From positions 1 through 40,938 of the forward strand of contig JARXZD010000013.1 of NCBI GenBank assembly GCA_029893765.1: a stretch of 40,938 nt of DNA, in the 5' to 3' direction. Source of the DNA: Bacilli bacterium PM5-9. Lineage in GTDB: Bacteria; Bacillota_I; Bacilli_A; JAJDGJ01. Made by a program: the position numbers and the translations under genes. A model generated the notes under the pieces. The model was not told the DNA's origin, did not search any database, and saw nothing but the letters and a program-made list of their open reading frames with translations. The first letter of the stretch is position 1. The number at the start of each line of letters is the position of its first letter. Below are positions 33,281 to 40,938 of the stretch, one piece after another.

Positions 33281-33838
33281 ATGGCAAATAAACCGAATAT
33301 TAATTTTGATACGCTTAGAGAGTCTCAGCAAAAAAGTATGGAATTACAAAAAAAGAATTCTGAAGAAGCTGAAAAAATAAAAGAAGAAATCGAAAGAAAA
33401 AGAAAAAAAAGAGAAGAAGCTAAGCAAGCAATCATAAAAAAAATAAATGAAGGTGCTAATCAAGAAGTCACTCAATTAAAAAGTGAAACAAAGATTAGAA
33501 AAAATGAAACTCCTCAAAATTTCTTTAAAAGAACAAATGTCAGAGAAGAATCATTACCTTCAAATATAAAGGTAATCAAAAAAGATAATAATCCTATTGA
33601 GAGAAATGAAATAAAAAGTTCTCAAGAAAAATTATCTTACACATTGCAAATGGATGTTATTTCTGATGAGCAAGTTTCTGCATATCAAAAAAGAAAACAA
33701 CGAACACTTGGAATTTCTATTGATGATAAATTCGCAAAGCTAACACCAACATTCACTAAAATATATATTGTAGTTATAACTGTTTTATTGTTTTTAATTG
33801 CAATTGCTCTGTTTATTATTCAAAGTATTAATGCCTAA
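33281..33838 (+). CDS. Charged coiled-coil tail-anchored membrane protein (hypothetical)
   Basis: 185 aa. Residues 10-75 are a Glu/Lys-rich coiled coil (LQKKNSEEAEKIKEEIERKR), followed by a low-complexity linker. One TM helix at about 160-181 (IYIVVITVLLFLIAIALFII) closes the protein. The bulk is cytoplasmic. The layout resembles the 242-aa protein at 20711, though the sequences do not align by eye. SD GAGG. Function unknown; it shares the typA transcript and terminator. Confidence 0.75.
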   Translation: MANKPNINFDTLRESQQKSMELQKKNSEEAEKIKEEIERKRKKREEAKQAIIKKINEGANQEVTQLKSETKIRKNETPQNFFKRTNVREESLPSNIKVIKKDNNPIERNEIKSSQEKLSYTLQMDVISDEQVSAYQKRKQRTLGISIDDKFAKLTPTFTKIYIVVITVLLFLIAIALFIIQSINA

Positions 33839-33865
33839 AAAAAACCGTTTTTTAACGGTTTTTTT
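33838..33865. terminator. Bidirectional terminator between the typA operon and deoC
   Basis: Stem AAACCGTT (33842-33849) / AACGGTTT (33854-33861), with A-run on the left and T-run on the right. Confidence 0.9.
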
Positions 33866-34499
33866 ATATTAAACTAACACCATTTGATGTTCCTATTCTT
33901 GTAGCACCTGCTTCAATCATTTTTTTAAAATCTTCTTTTGTTTTAATTCCACCACTAGCTTTAACTTCCATATCATCACTAATATGAGATTTCATTAGCT
34001 TTACATCATCGACAGTTGCACCACCGGTTGAAAATCCAGTGCTTGTTTTAACAAATTTTGCTTTTGCTTTGCTTGCTAGTTGGCAAGCTTTTATTTTTTC
34101 TTCATCACTTAATAAACATGTTTCAATAATTACTTTAACAATTTTTGGTTTAGCAGCATCAACAACCATTTTTATATCTTCAAATACTACTTGTTCTAAC
34201 CCTGATTTTAAAGCACCAATATTAATTACCATATCTATTTCATCAGCACCATTTTTAATTGCATCAATAGTTTCAGCAACCTTAACTTCACTAGTATTTG
34301 CACCTAAAGGAAAACCAATAACAGTACATACCTTTACATCACTATCCTTTAATTCATTAGCACATAAGTTAACCCAACATGAATTTATACAGACTGATGC
34401 AAAATCATATTCTTTAGCTATATGAACTAAATCCATTATTTGCTTTTGGGTTGCTTCTGGTTTTAATAACGTATGGTCAATATATTTACTTAATTTCAT
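33864..34499 (-). CDS. deoC: Deoxyribose-phosphate aldolase
   Basis: Cleaves deoxyribose 5-phosphate to glyceraldehyde 3-phosphate and acetaldehyde. 211 aa. It opens [14 protein letters not shown], has [14 protein letters not shown] with the catalytic Asp/Lys region, and [15 protein letters not shown] carries the Schiff-base Lys. [12 protein letters not shown] and [10 protein letters not shown] close it. Its ATG overlaps the murE stop (ATGA). The usual deo partners (deoA/deoB/pdp) are not adjacent, so it rides on a cell-wall/tRNA operon. Confidence 0.97.
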   Translation of the reverse strand: MKLSKYIDHTLLKPEATQKQIMDLVHIAKEYDFASVCINSCWVNLCANELKDSDVKVCTVIGFPLGANTSEVKVAETIDAIKNGADEIDMVINIGALKSGLEQVVFEDIKMVVDAAKPKIVKVIIETCLLSDEEKIKACQLASKAKAKFVKTSTGFSTGGATVDDVKLMKSHISDDMEVKASGGIKTKEDFKKMIEAGATRIGTSNGVSLI

Positions 34500-35932
34500 T
34501 TTCTTCTCTCCTTTAATAATCTAGTTGTTAAATTAATATCTCCTTCATAAGGAATTGCTTTTCCTTGAACAATATTATATCTATCATCTGCTTTAGCTAA
34601 AATTAAAATCATATCATCCTTTTTAGCATTATCAATAACATATTTTATAGCATCTTCACGCTTATCAATAATTTTAGTAAAAACATCATTTTTAATACCC
34701 TTTTTTATTTCTAAAGCAATACTTTGTGTTGTTTCATCTCTAATATCTTCTTCTGTTAATATTATTTCATCGCAATAGGTACTTGCTATTTCACCTAAAA
34801 TAGGTCTTTTTTCCTTATCACGATCACCACCAGCACTACCAAAAACAGCAATTATTCTTCCTTTAGCCATTTCTTTGGCATACTCAAACACCTTCTCAAA
34901 ACCATCAGGAGTATGTGCATAATCAATAATAACATCAAAATTTTGATTTTCATTAATTGTTTCCATTCTACCTTTTGGATAAGTAATAGATTTTAGAAGT
35001 GGTAATATCTTTTCAATATCATATCCTTCTAGATATAAAACACATAGAATTGACAATAAATTATAAACATTGAATAATGCAACCAAATTAGTTTCCACTT
35101 TATATTCTTTATCAAAAATAACTAATGTAAATTTTGTATTTTTATTACTAATAATAATATCTTTGGCCATAACATCAGCATCATTGTTAATTCCATAACT
35201 TATAACTTTAGCATGGCTACTCTTTTGATAATCATCATAAGTTTCATCATCTTTATTTAATATTGCATAACTATTTTCACTTAATTGTTCAAATAACATT
35301 CTTTTTGCTTTAGCATACTCACTCATTGAACCATGAAAATTCACATGCTCAAAGCTTAAATTTGTCATAATCGCATATTTAAAATTTAAATACTCTGTTC
35401 TTTTTAAAGTTAAAGCATGCGATGAAACTTCTAAAGCACAATATTTAATCTCATCCTTAACCATTTCGTTTAAATGATAATTTAATTCAATTGGTTTAGG
35501 TGTTGTAAATAAATTTTTAAATACCTTTTCATTATATTCAATATTAATTGTACCAATATAGCCACAACTACTAAGTTTATTTAAAATATCCTTTAAAATC
35601 CAAGCAGATGTTGTTTTACCATTAGTTCCAGTAATACCCACTAAATTCATTTTTTTACTTGGCTCATCAAAGAAGTTAGCACACACTTTTGCCATTACTT
35701 CTTCAATGTCATCAGTTTGATAATAAAAAATTCCATCCTTTTTTTCTAAAAAATCTGTATGAACAATTACATTAGCACCTTTTTCTATTACTTCATCAAC
35801 CACACTATGAGTATCAAAAGCAGCACCCTTTAAACAAAAGAATAAAGTATTCTTTTTAACATCACGACTATCCTCACTAAGATAACTAACTTCTCTATTA
35901 TCATCAACATCTAACAATTGATTAAGCTTCAT
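34496..35932 (-). CDS. murE: UDP-N-acetylmuramyl-tripeptide synthetase (MurE)
   Basis: Adds the third stem-peptide residue to UDP-MurNAc-L-Ala-D-Glu; 478 aa. The N-domain has [19 protein letters not shown] site [12 protein letters not shown], then [27 protein letters not shown] with the carbamylated-Lys region, and the C-domain [13 protein letters not shown] and [15 protein letters not shown]. The specificity loop reads [11 protein letters not shown] where DAP-type MurE has D-N-P-R. The loss of N-P leaves the third amino acid uncertain (Lys or another diamino acid). It overlaps mtaB by 11 nt and deoC by 4 nt. Confidence 0.95.
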   Translation of the reverse strand: MKLNQLLDVDDNREVSYLSEDSRDVKKNTLFFCLKGAAFDTHSVVDEVIEKGANVIVHTDFLEKKDGIFYYQTDDIEEVMAKVCANFFDEPSKKMNLVGITGTNGKTTSAWILKDILNKLSSCGYIGTINIEYNEKVFKNLFTTPKPIELNYHLNEMVKDEIKYCALEVSSHALTLKRTEYLNFKYAIMTNLSFEHVNFHGSMSEYAKAKRMLFEQLSENSYAILNKDDETYDDYQKSSHAKVISYGINNDADVMAKDIIISNKNTKFTLVIFDKEYKVETNLVALFNVYNLLSILCVLYLEGYDIEKILPLLKSITYPKGRMETINENQNFDVIIDYAHTPDGFEKVFEYAKEMAKGRIIAVFGSAGGDRDKEKRPILGEIASTYCDEIILTEEDIRDETTQSIALEIKKGIKNDVFTKIIDKREDAIKYVIDNAKKDDMILILAKADDRYNIVQGKAIPYEGDINLTTRLLKERRK

Positions 35933-37226
35933 TTTTTATCACCTTTCCTATTGGATAAAATAAATTCTCAATTAATTCTACTTCAACCATACTACCTATT
36001 ATACATTCATCATTAAAATATATTTTTATGTAATTATCACTATGACCATAATACATCTTTGTTTTTTGATCATAGCCTTCAACAATCATATTTAATCTTT
36101 TTGTAATAAACTTATTAATATATTTTCTATTTAATTTACTAGCTAATTTCATGACAATTTCAACACGTTCTTTTTTAATGCTTTCATCAACTTGGCAATC
36201 AAAAGTTGCAGATGGTGTTCCTGTTCTTTTTGAATATGGAAAAACATGAATATCAAAGAAATCACACTCTTCAATAGTATTAAGTGTTTCTTTAAATAAC
36301 TCTTCATTTTCGTATGGAAATCCAACAATTAAATCAGTTGTAAGTGCAATATCAGGTAATTCATTACGTATTTCTTTTATTCTTTTTAGATACTCATCTT
36401 TAGTATAATTTCTTTTCATTAGAGTTAGTATTTCATGACTACCCGATTGAATTGGAATATGTAAATGATTTACCAAACGGTTATTTTCTTTAAATAATTG
36501 CAAAGTTCTACTTGTTATCTGATTTATTTCAATTGATGAAATACGAAGTCTTTTTAAATCACTAACCTCATTTAATATATCCTCTAATAAATCATCAAAA
36601 TTGTAATTTTCTAAATCATAACCATATCCACCAGTATGAATACCAGTTAAAATTATTTCATTATAACCACTTGCTACTAATTTTTTAGCTTCATTTATAA
36701 TACTATCTTTTGCTCTTGATCGCATTAATCCCCTTGCATAAGGAATAATACAATAAGTGCAAAAGTTATTGCAACCTTCTTGTATTTTAAGATAAGCTCT
36801 TTGATTTGAAGTTTGCGTTTCAAAAGTAAATTCTTCAAATTCATTAGTTTCAAAAATATTGTCTACTTTAACTAGTTGCTTATTTTTTGTATGATTATTA
36901 ACTAAATCAACCAACATATGACGATATTGAGTACCAAGTACAATATCAACACCTTCAATTTCAATTATATCCTGTGGACTAACTTGAGCATAACAACCAA
37001 ACGCACAAACAATCGCATCTTTATTTCTTCTAATTGCTTGTCTAATTATTTTTCTTGATTTAGTATCACCAGTATTAGTTACTGTGCAAGTATTAATAAT
37101 ATAAACATCTGCTTTTTCTTTAAAATCAACCTGAAAATAATCATGCGCCTCAAACATTCGAGCAATCGCACTACTTTCATAGCTATTTACTTTACATCCT
37201 AAACTATATATTGCAAAAGTTTTCAT
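35922..37226 (-). CDS. mtaB: tRNA (N6-threonylcarbamoyladenosine37-C2)-methylthiotransferase
   Basis: A radical SAM enzyme forming ms2t6A37 in tRNA; 434 aa. The N-terminal UPF0004 domain has LGCKVNSYESSAIARMF, NTCTVTNTGD and CAFGCYAQ, with three iron-sulfur Cys. The radical SAM motif is CNNFCTYC in KIQEGCNNFCTYCIIPYARG, and LTTDLIVGFPYE follows. A TRAM domain closes the protein. The MtaB-type 'C-K-V-N-x-Y-E' start distinguishes it from MiaB. It overlaps murE by 11 nt. Confidence 0.96.
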   Translation of the reverse strand: MKTFAIYSLGCKVNSYESSAIARMFEAHDYFQVDFKEKADVYIINTCTVTNTGDTKSRKIIRQAIRRNKDAIVCAFGCYAQVSPQDIIEIEGVDIVLGTQYRHMLVDLVNNHTKNKQLVKVDNIFETNEFEEFTFETQTSNQRAYLKIQEGCNNFCTYCIIPYARGLMRSRAKDSIINEAKKLVASGYNEIILTGIHTGGYGYDLENYNFDDLLEDILNEVSDLKRLRISSIEINQITSRTLQLFKENNRLVNHLHIPIQSGSHEILTLMKRNYTKDEYLKRIKEIRNELPDIALTTDLIVGFPYENEELFKETLNTIEECDFFDIHVFPYSKRTGTPSATFDCQVDESIKKERVEIVMKLASKLNRKYINKFITKRLNMIVEGYDQKTKMYYGHSDNYIKIYFNDECIIGSMVEVELIENLFYPIGKVIKNEA

Positions 37227-37239
37227 CTAAACTCCCTTT

Positions 37240-37950
37240 CTATTCCATTAAATCACTAATTATACTAACCACACTAATTGCAGCAGTTTCACATCTTAAA
37301 ATTCTTTTTCCAAGGCTAATTGGTTTAATATTTAATTCTTTCATCTTTTCTACTTCACTTAAATCAAAACCACCCTCAGGACCTACAATAATCAAACAAC
37401 TATTATCTTTACTATAATTATCTCTTATCTTATTTTTAAAATCTTCTTTTTCATAAGCAACTAAATTAATATCCTGTAAATTATTTTTTAAATCGTCGAT
37501 TGTTAAAGGTTCTTCTATTTCCATTAAAGTATTTCTTTTTGCTTGTTCACAAGCTTCTTTAATAATTTTTTTCCATCTAACCATTTTCTTGTTTATTTTA
37601 TCATTATCCATTTTCACAATACTATTTTTTGTTTTTAATGGAATAAACTTACTTACACCTAATTCACAAGCCTTTTGAATAACAAATTCTAATTTATCAG
37701 CCTTAACTAATCCAAAAGCTAAAACAAGACTTTTATCTAATTCATTATCCATCATTAATTGCTCAATAATCATTATTTTTTTATCATTAACTATTTTACA
37801 TAAATATCTTTTTTTATCATCAATATTAACACATAGAATTTCATCATTTTCTTTCATTCTCATCACACTAAAAACATGATGCAAATCATCCTTGTCTAAT
37901 ATAATATATTCATTTTCTATTTGGTTTGTTTTTATCATATACTGTTGCAT
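37240..37950 (-). CDS. rsmE: 16S rRNA (uracil1498-N3)-methyltransferase
   Basis: A SPOUT-fold methyltransferase of 236 aa. The N-domain includes HHVFSVMRMKENDEI. The knot region LIIVGPEGGFDLSEVE and the final SLGKRILRCETAAISVVSII are the family signatures. The frame opens at a GTG 12 nt upstream, but that GTG lies in the SD-like GGGTGAG, so the ATG at 37950 is the start. It is first in the rsmE-mtaB-murE-deoC operon, with 13 nt to mtaB. Confidence 0.96.
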   Translation of the reverse strand: MQQYMIKTNQIENEYIILDKDDLHHVFSVMRMKENDEILCVNIDDKKRYLCKIVNDKKIMIIEQLMMDNELDKSLVLAFGLVKADKLEFVIQKACELGVSKFIPLKTKNSIVKMDNDKINKKMVRWKKIIKEACEQAKRNTLMEIEEPLTIDDLKNNLQDINLVAYEKEDFKNKIRDNYSKDNSCLIIVGPEGGFDLSEVEKMKELNIKPISLGKRILRCETAAISVVSIISDLME

Positions 37951-37965
37951 TTTCTCACCCACATT

Positions 37966-37974
37966 ATTATATCA
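37966..37974 (-). promoter_or_regulatory. Extended -10 promoter of rsmE-mtaB-murE-deoC
   Basis: TGATATAAT on the minus strand, 15 nt before the rsmE ATG. The leader would be very short, about 8-9 nt, with the SD at its start. Confidence 0.55.
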
Positions 37975-38012
37975 TATTTAATAACTTTTTTTATTTCTTT
38001 TGTTTGTATAGG

Positions 38013-38042
38013 TTGACATTTAAAGATTATCTTTGATAACAT
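38013..38042 (+). promoter_or_regulatory. Promoter of the amidohydrolase gene
   Basis: TTGACA (38013-38018), an 18-bp spacer and TAACAT (38037-38042), with TGA before the -10. SD AAGAGGT follows. Confidence 0.7.
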
Positions 38043-38073
38043 TAGCATATATAGAAGAAAAGAGGTCTTAAAT

Positions 38074-39693
38074 ATGAAAAATGCGTATATTAATGGTATT
38101 ATTCATACGATGAATGATCATCGTGTAGTTGAGGCAATGCTTGTTGATGATGAAAAAATCAAAAACATAGGAACTACAAAGGAAATTCTTGAATTAGTAG
38201 ATGATAATACTCAAGTAATTGACTTAGAACAAAAAGTAGTTATTCCAGGATTTATTGATAGTCATTTACATGGTTTACTAAGCTCTCAAAAAATGAGCCA
38301 AGTTGACTTAAGCCAAGCGAAAAGTATTGATGATTTAGTTAACATTACTAAAGATACAATGCCTAAAAACCTTAAAGATGGAGATTGGGTAATTGGTCGT
38401 GGTTGGAATCAAGATTACTTTGATATAAAAAAATTTCCAACAAAGGATGATTTAGATAGAATTTCAACAGATGTACCAATTTGCTTAATTAGAGCTTGTA
38501 TCCATATTTGTGTTGTTAATAGTAAGGCTTTAGAAATTATTAACTTGGATAAAAATAATTTACCTCAATTAAGTGATGGAGAAATATATACAGATGAAAA
38601 CGGTGATTTAAACGGGTTATTTAGTGAAACAGCATTAACTTATGTTTATAGTAACTTTCCAAAATTAGCTTTAAATGATATTAAAGAATTAATTTTAAAC
38701 TTCAATAAACATTTAAATAGCGAAGGAATCACCTCAATTCAAACTGATGATTTTACAGCTTTACCAGGTGTCGAATATCATGAAGTTATGCAAGCATATC
38801 AAGAACTTGCTAAAGATAAAAAATTAACTGTTAAAGTATATCAACAGTGTTTATTACCAAAAGTAAATTTACTTAAAGATTTCCTTGCTAAAGGATATAG
38901 AACTAAACAAGACTTTGGATTTTATCGAATTGGACCACTTAAATTATTATTAGATGGTTCACTTGGAGCAAGAACTGCAGTAATTGAGGGTGGATATGCT
39001 GATGCTCCTGAAGAAAAAGGTATTAGCACATATGATGATAATGAATTATATGAATTAGGAAAGATTGCTCAAGAAAATGATTTGCAAATGGCTATTCATG
39101 GTATTGGTGATGGAGCAACTAATCAAATTATGAGACTTTATTCAAGATTAAATAAAGAAATGCCTAAAGATAATTCAAGACATGGAATTGTGCATTGCCA
39201 AATAACTGAAACACCTGCATTAGAACAAATTGCAAAAGAAAAAGTTGTTGTATATGCACAACCAATCTTCTTACATTACGATATTCACATCGTTGATAGT
39301 CGTGTTGGTGCAAAAAAAGGTAAAACAAGCTATGCTTTTAAAACATTAATGGATAAGGGTGTATCTGTATCAATGGGAACAGACAGCCCAGTTGAACCAA
39401 CAAATCCATTCAATAATATTTATTGTGCCATTACAAGAAAAGATTTAAATAATACTTTTGATAAAGGTTGGAATGAACATGAATGTTTAAGTGTCTATGA
39501 AGCCATAAGAGCATATACATACGAAGGAGCATATCAATCATTTGAAGAAGATTATAAAGGAACACTTGAAGTTGGTAAAGTTGCTGATTTTGCAGTATTA
39601 AACCAAGATATCTTCTCAGTTGATGTTGAAGACATTCCAAAAACTCAGGTACTAAAAACAGTAGTTAATGGAAAATTAGTATATACAAAATAA
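38074..39693 (+). CDS. Amidohydrolase family protein, YtcJ type
   Basis: 539 aa, COG1574/Amidohydrolase_3. The N-terminal beta-sandwich leads into PGFIDSHLHG, where the two His bind metal. GRGWNQDYF, DGSLGARTA, QMAIHGIGDGATN and HGIVHCQI supply further His ligands. MGTDSPVEPTNPFNNIY contains the last catalytic Asp. YKGTLEVGKVADFAVL closes the second sandwich strand. The family hydrolyses amides or related bonds; the substrate is unknown. It is a single gene convergent with the PLP enzyme. Confidence 0.92.
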   Translation: MKNAYINGIIHTMNDHRVVEAMLVDDEKIKNIGTTKEILELVDDNTQVIDLEQKVVIPGFIDSHLHGLLSSQKMSQVDLSQAKSIDDLVNITKDTMPKNLKDGDWVIGRGWNQDYFDIKKFPTKDDLDRISTDVPICLIRACIHICVVNSKALEIINLDKNNLPQLSDGEIYTDENGDLNGLFSETALTYVYSNFPKLALNDIKELILNFNKHLNSEGITSIQTDDFTALPGVEYHEVMQAYQELAKDKKLTVKVYQQCLLPKVNLLKDFLAKGYRTKQDFGFYRIGPLKLLLDGSLGARTAVIEGGYADAPEEKGISTYDDNELYELGKIAQENDLQMAIHGIGDGATNQIMRLYSRLNKEMPKDNSRHGIVHCQITETPALEQIAKEKVVVYAQPIFLHYDIHIVDSRVGAKKGKTSYAFKTLMDKGVSVSMGTDSPVEPTNPFNNIYCAITRKDLNNTFDKGWNEHECLSVYEAIRAYTYEGAYQSFEEDYKGTLEVGKVADFAVLNQDIFSVDVEDIPKTQVLKTVVNGKLVYTK

Positions 39694-39695
39694 AA

Positions 39696-39723
39696 AAAAA
39701 GACATTTGAGAAAATGTCTTTTA
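39696..39723. terminator. Bidirectional terminator between the amidohydrolase and PLP-enzyme genes
   Basis: Stem AAAGACATT (39698-39706) / AATGTCTTT (39713-39721), with an A-tract to the left and Ts to the right. Confidence 0.85.
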
Positions 39724-40770
39724 CTTTTGAATAACGTTATTTATCCATATTTCTTCTTGAATATCTTCAGCAAATGGATCAGCAAATATTGCTGGAGCAC
39801 CACCAGTATGTAAGAATAATAGTTTTTTATTATAAACCTCAGGGCTTTTAATACTATCAATCATTCCATATAATGTCTTACCAGTATAACAAGGATCGCA
39901 AATAATTCCTTCTTGTTGAGCCATTTGATAAATAACTTCTCTAATTTCTTCATTAGTTTTACCATACGCAGGTCCAGCATATTTATTATTTTCAAATCCA
40001 CCAATAACTTTAAGTTGCTCAGGTTTACAATCAATATCAATCTCACAATTATCAGCAAGCTCATTGATTAAATTAGCACAATGTTCTGTAGAAAAAGGTG
40101 TTGGAAATACTGGAACACCAACCACTTCAAAATCAGCACCAAAATATTTTGCACCTAACCATAATCCTGCAAAAGTACCAGTTGAACCATATCCACAGAA
40201 TAAATAATCTATTTTAAGGTTCATTTCTTTTAATTGATCAATAATTTCTTTAGCACATTGAAGATAACCATACGCACCGATTGCTGATGAACCACCTAAT
40301 GGAATATCTAAAACCTTTTCTCCATTAGCTTCTCTTTCTTGAATGATTTTAGCAATCTCTTCTTTTTTATGGATTGCTTGTTGTTCATCAGTTCTTCCCT
40401 CATCATCAATGAAAATTACTTCTGCACCCATCATTTTATCTAAAATTAAATTACCTTGTGCTTTTTTTGGTGCTTTACCATCACATACTAAGATACTTTT
40501 TAGTCCAAACTTAGCAGCGGCTGCTATTGTTAAACGACCATGATTAGTTTGTGGACCACCAACAGTTAGTAAAGTTGTATAATTATTATCTAAGGCATAT
40601 TTTACAATATAATCTAACTTTCTCGTTTTATTTCCACCTAAAGCTAATCCTGTCATATCATCTCTTTTAATGTAAATATCTACATCACTATAATAATCAC
40701 TTAAATTATTAAGCCTTTCAAGTGGTGTATTAATATACCCAACATCAACACGTTCAAATTTTTTCATCAT
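39721..40770 (-). CDS. D-cysteine desulfhydrase / ACC deaminase family PLP enzyme
   Basis: 349 aa. PLP-dependent fold II. The Schiff-base Lys lies in LALGGNKTRKLDY (about residue 48). GGPQTNHGRLTIAAAAKFG is the phosphate and nucleophile region, GYGSTGTFAGLWLG the phosphate-binding loop. ICDPCYTGKTLYGM and FLHTGGAPAIF are in the C-terminal part. DcyD cleaves D-cysteine to pyruvate, ammonia and H2S; ACC deaminases use 1-aminocyclopropane-carboxylate. The two are not cleanly separable by eye, and dcyD-like activity is more usual in gut Bacillota. Two ATGs in tandem follow the SD AAGGGGG; the first is used here. Confidence 0.88.
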   Translation of the reverse strand: MMKKFERVDVGYINTPLERLNNLSDYYSDVDIYIKRDDMTGLALGGNKTRKLDYIVKYALDNNYTTLLTVGGPQTNHGRLTIAAAAKFGLKSILVCDGKAPKKAQGNLILDKMMGAEVIFIDDEGRTDEQQAIHKKEEIAKIIQEREANGEKVLDIPLGGSSAIGAYGYLQCAKEIIDQLKEMNLKIDYLFCGYGSTGTFAGLWLGAKYFGADFEVVGVPVFPTPFSTEHCANLINELADNCEIDIDCKPEQLKVIGGFENNKYAGPAYGKTNEEIREVIYQMAQQEGIICDPCYTGKTLYGMIDSIKSPEVYNKKLLFLHTGGAPAIFADPFAEDIQEEIWINNVIQK

Positions 40771-40790
40771 TTTACCCCCTTAATACTAGT

Positions 40791-40796
40791 ATTATA
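40791..40796 (-). promoter_or_regulatory. -10 box for the PLP-enzyme gene
   Basis: TATAAT on the minus strand in GGTATAATACTAG, about 20 nt before the ATG. TTTCTT at 17 bp is a weak -35. Confidence 0.45.
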
Positions 40797-40815
40797 CCTT
40801 TCTTTTAATTAATAA

Positions 40816-40855
40816 GAAACCATTTTTTATTTTTAAAAAATATAATATTGGTTTC
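40816..40855. repeat. Imperfect inverted repeat between divergent genes
   Basis: GAAACCA (40816-40822) pairs with TGGTTTC (40849-40855). The inner ATTTTTT / AAAAAAT continues the stem after a 7-nt bulge on the right side. It lies between divergent start codons and could be an operator or an RNA hairpin. Confidence 0.5.
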
Positions 40856-40935
40856 AGAAAAAGTTGGTAGATTACATAAAAAATGTAATATGAGTTGATA
40901 CAATTAAACTATCAAAATATAGGAGATGGTTTAAA

Positions 40936-40938
40936 ATG
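40936..40938 (+). CDS. Start codon of a rightward gene truncated by the window edge
   Basis: ATG at the last three bases, preceded by the SD AGGAGATGG with 6-7 nt spacing. The ATG within the SD (40926) runs into a stop at once. Nothing can be said about the product. Confidence 0.6.

Noticed and set aside
34039-34425. Rightward 128-aa frame opposite deoC
   Set aside because: It lies entirely within deoC, whose motifs are intact, and has no SD.
34496-34498. UGA recoded as Trp (Mycoplasma-type code)
   Set aside because: murE ends in TGA exactly at the deoC overlap, other genes (dusB, pcrA leader) also end in TGA, and Trp codons in MetK are TGG.
40895-40923. Promoter TTGATA-17-TATAGG for the last rightward gene
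   Set aside because: The -10 would overlap the ribosome-binding site, so the transcript would start after it.
1-40938. CRISPR array
   Set aside because: No regularly spaced direct repeats with unique spacers were seen; the short repeats present occur only in pairs.

Overview
The window is a chromosomal stretch of a very AT-rich, Gram-positive, cell-walled bacterium of the Bacillota/Bacilli type. UGA is used as a stop (murE ends in TGA) and Trp is encoded by UGG, so this is code 11 and not a Mycoplasma code. MurE, MurT/GatD, an LCP ligase and PrsA-like foldases show a peptidoglycan wall. Gene content and extreme AT richness would fit an uncultured gut Bacilli/Erysipelotrichia-like lineage; that placement is inference.

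Layout. 1-5.3 kb: a divergent gene start (probably asp23/yloU by synteny), rpmB, then on the minus strand a three-gene exported folding-factor operon (PrsA-like, degenerate SurA/PrsA-like, thioredoxin-fold-like) followed by yitT-rarA. 5.3-7.6 kb: pcrA, preceded by and overlapping a 34-aa membrane-peptide gene. 7.6-9.7 kb: a very AT-rich accessory patch with a secreted Lys/Tyr-rich repeat protein, small ORFs and decayed sequence. 9.7-14.9 kb: a MacB/FtsX-type ABC exporter, an LCP protein with an extra extracellular domain, and an AbrB-DUF998 fusion. 14.9-15.9 kb: rplM-rpsI under an L13 leader RNA. 15.9-21.5 kb: a six-gene operon (tail-anchored protein, cmk, der, gpsA, Zn-peptidase, AI-2E exporter). 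21.5-25.9 kb: murT-gatD (lipid II amidation), then trmB-ytpR-dusB (tRNA modification and binding). 25.9-28.3 kb: a YkvI-like transporter, three tRNAs (Asn, Ser, Glu) and ribU under an FMN riboswitch. 28.3-28.6 kb: two tiny ORFs opposed by a convergent promoter, resembling a type I toxin-antitoxin locus. 28.6-33.9 kb: metK, a two-gene cassette that looks like a diverged Kiwa anti-phage system (4-TM protein + DUF4868/KwaB-like), typA and a tail-anchored protein. 33.9-38 kb: rsmE-mtaB-murE-deoC. 38-40.9 kb: a YtcJ-like amidohydrolase, a D-cysteine desulfhydrase/ACC-deaminase-family enzyme and the start codon of one more gene.

Most of the window is conserved housekeeping in tightly packed operons with 1-11 nt overlaps. 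The accessory and most interesting parts are the Kiwa-like pair at 29990-31401, the small-ORF/antisense locus at 28296-28542, the 34-aa peptide coupled to pcrA, and the AbrB-DUF998 fusion. All family assignments were made by reading motifs, topology and synteny; no database search was possible.
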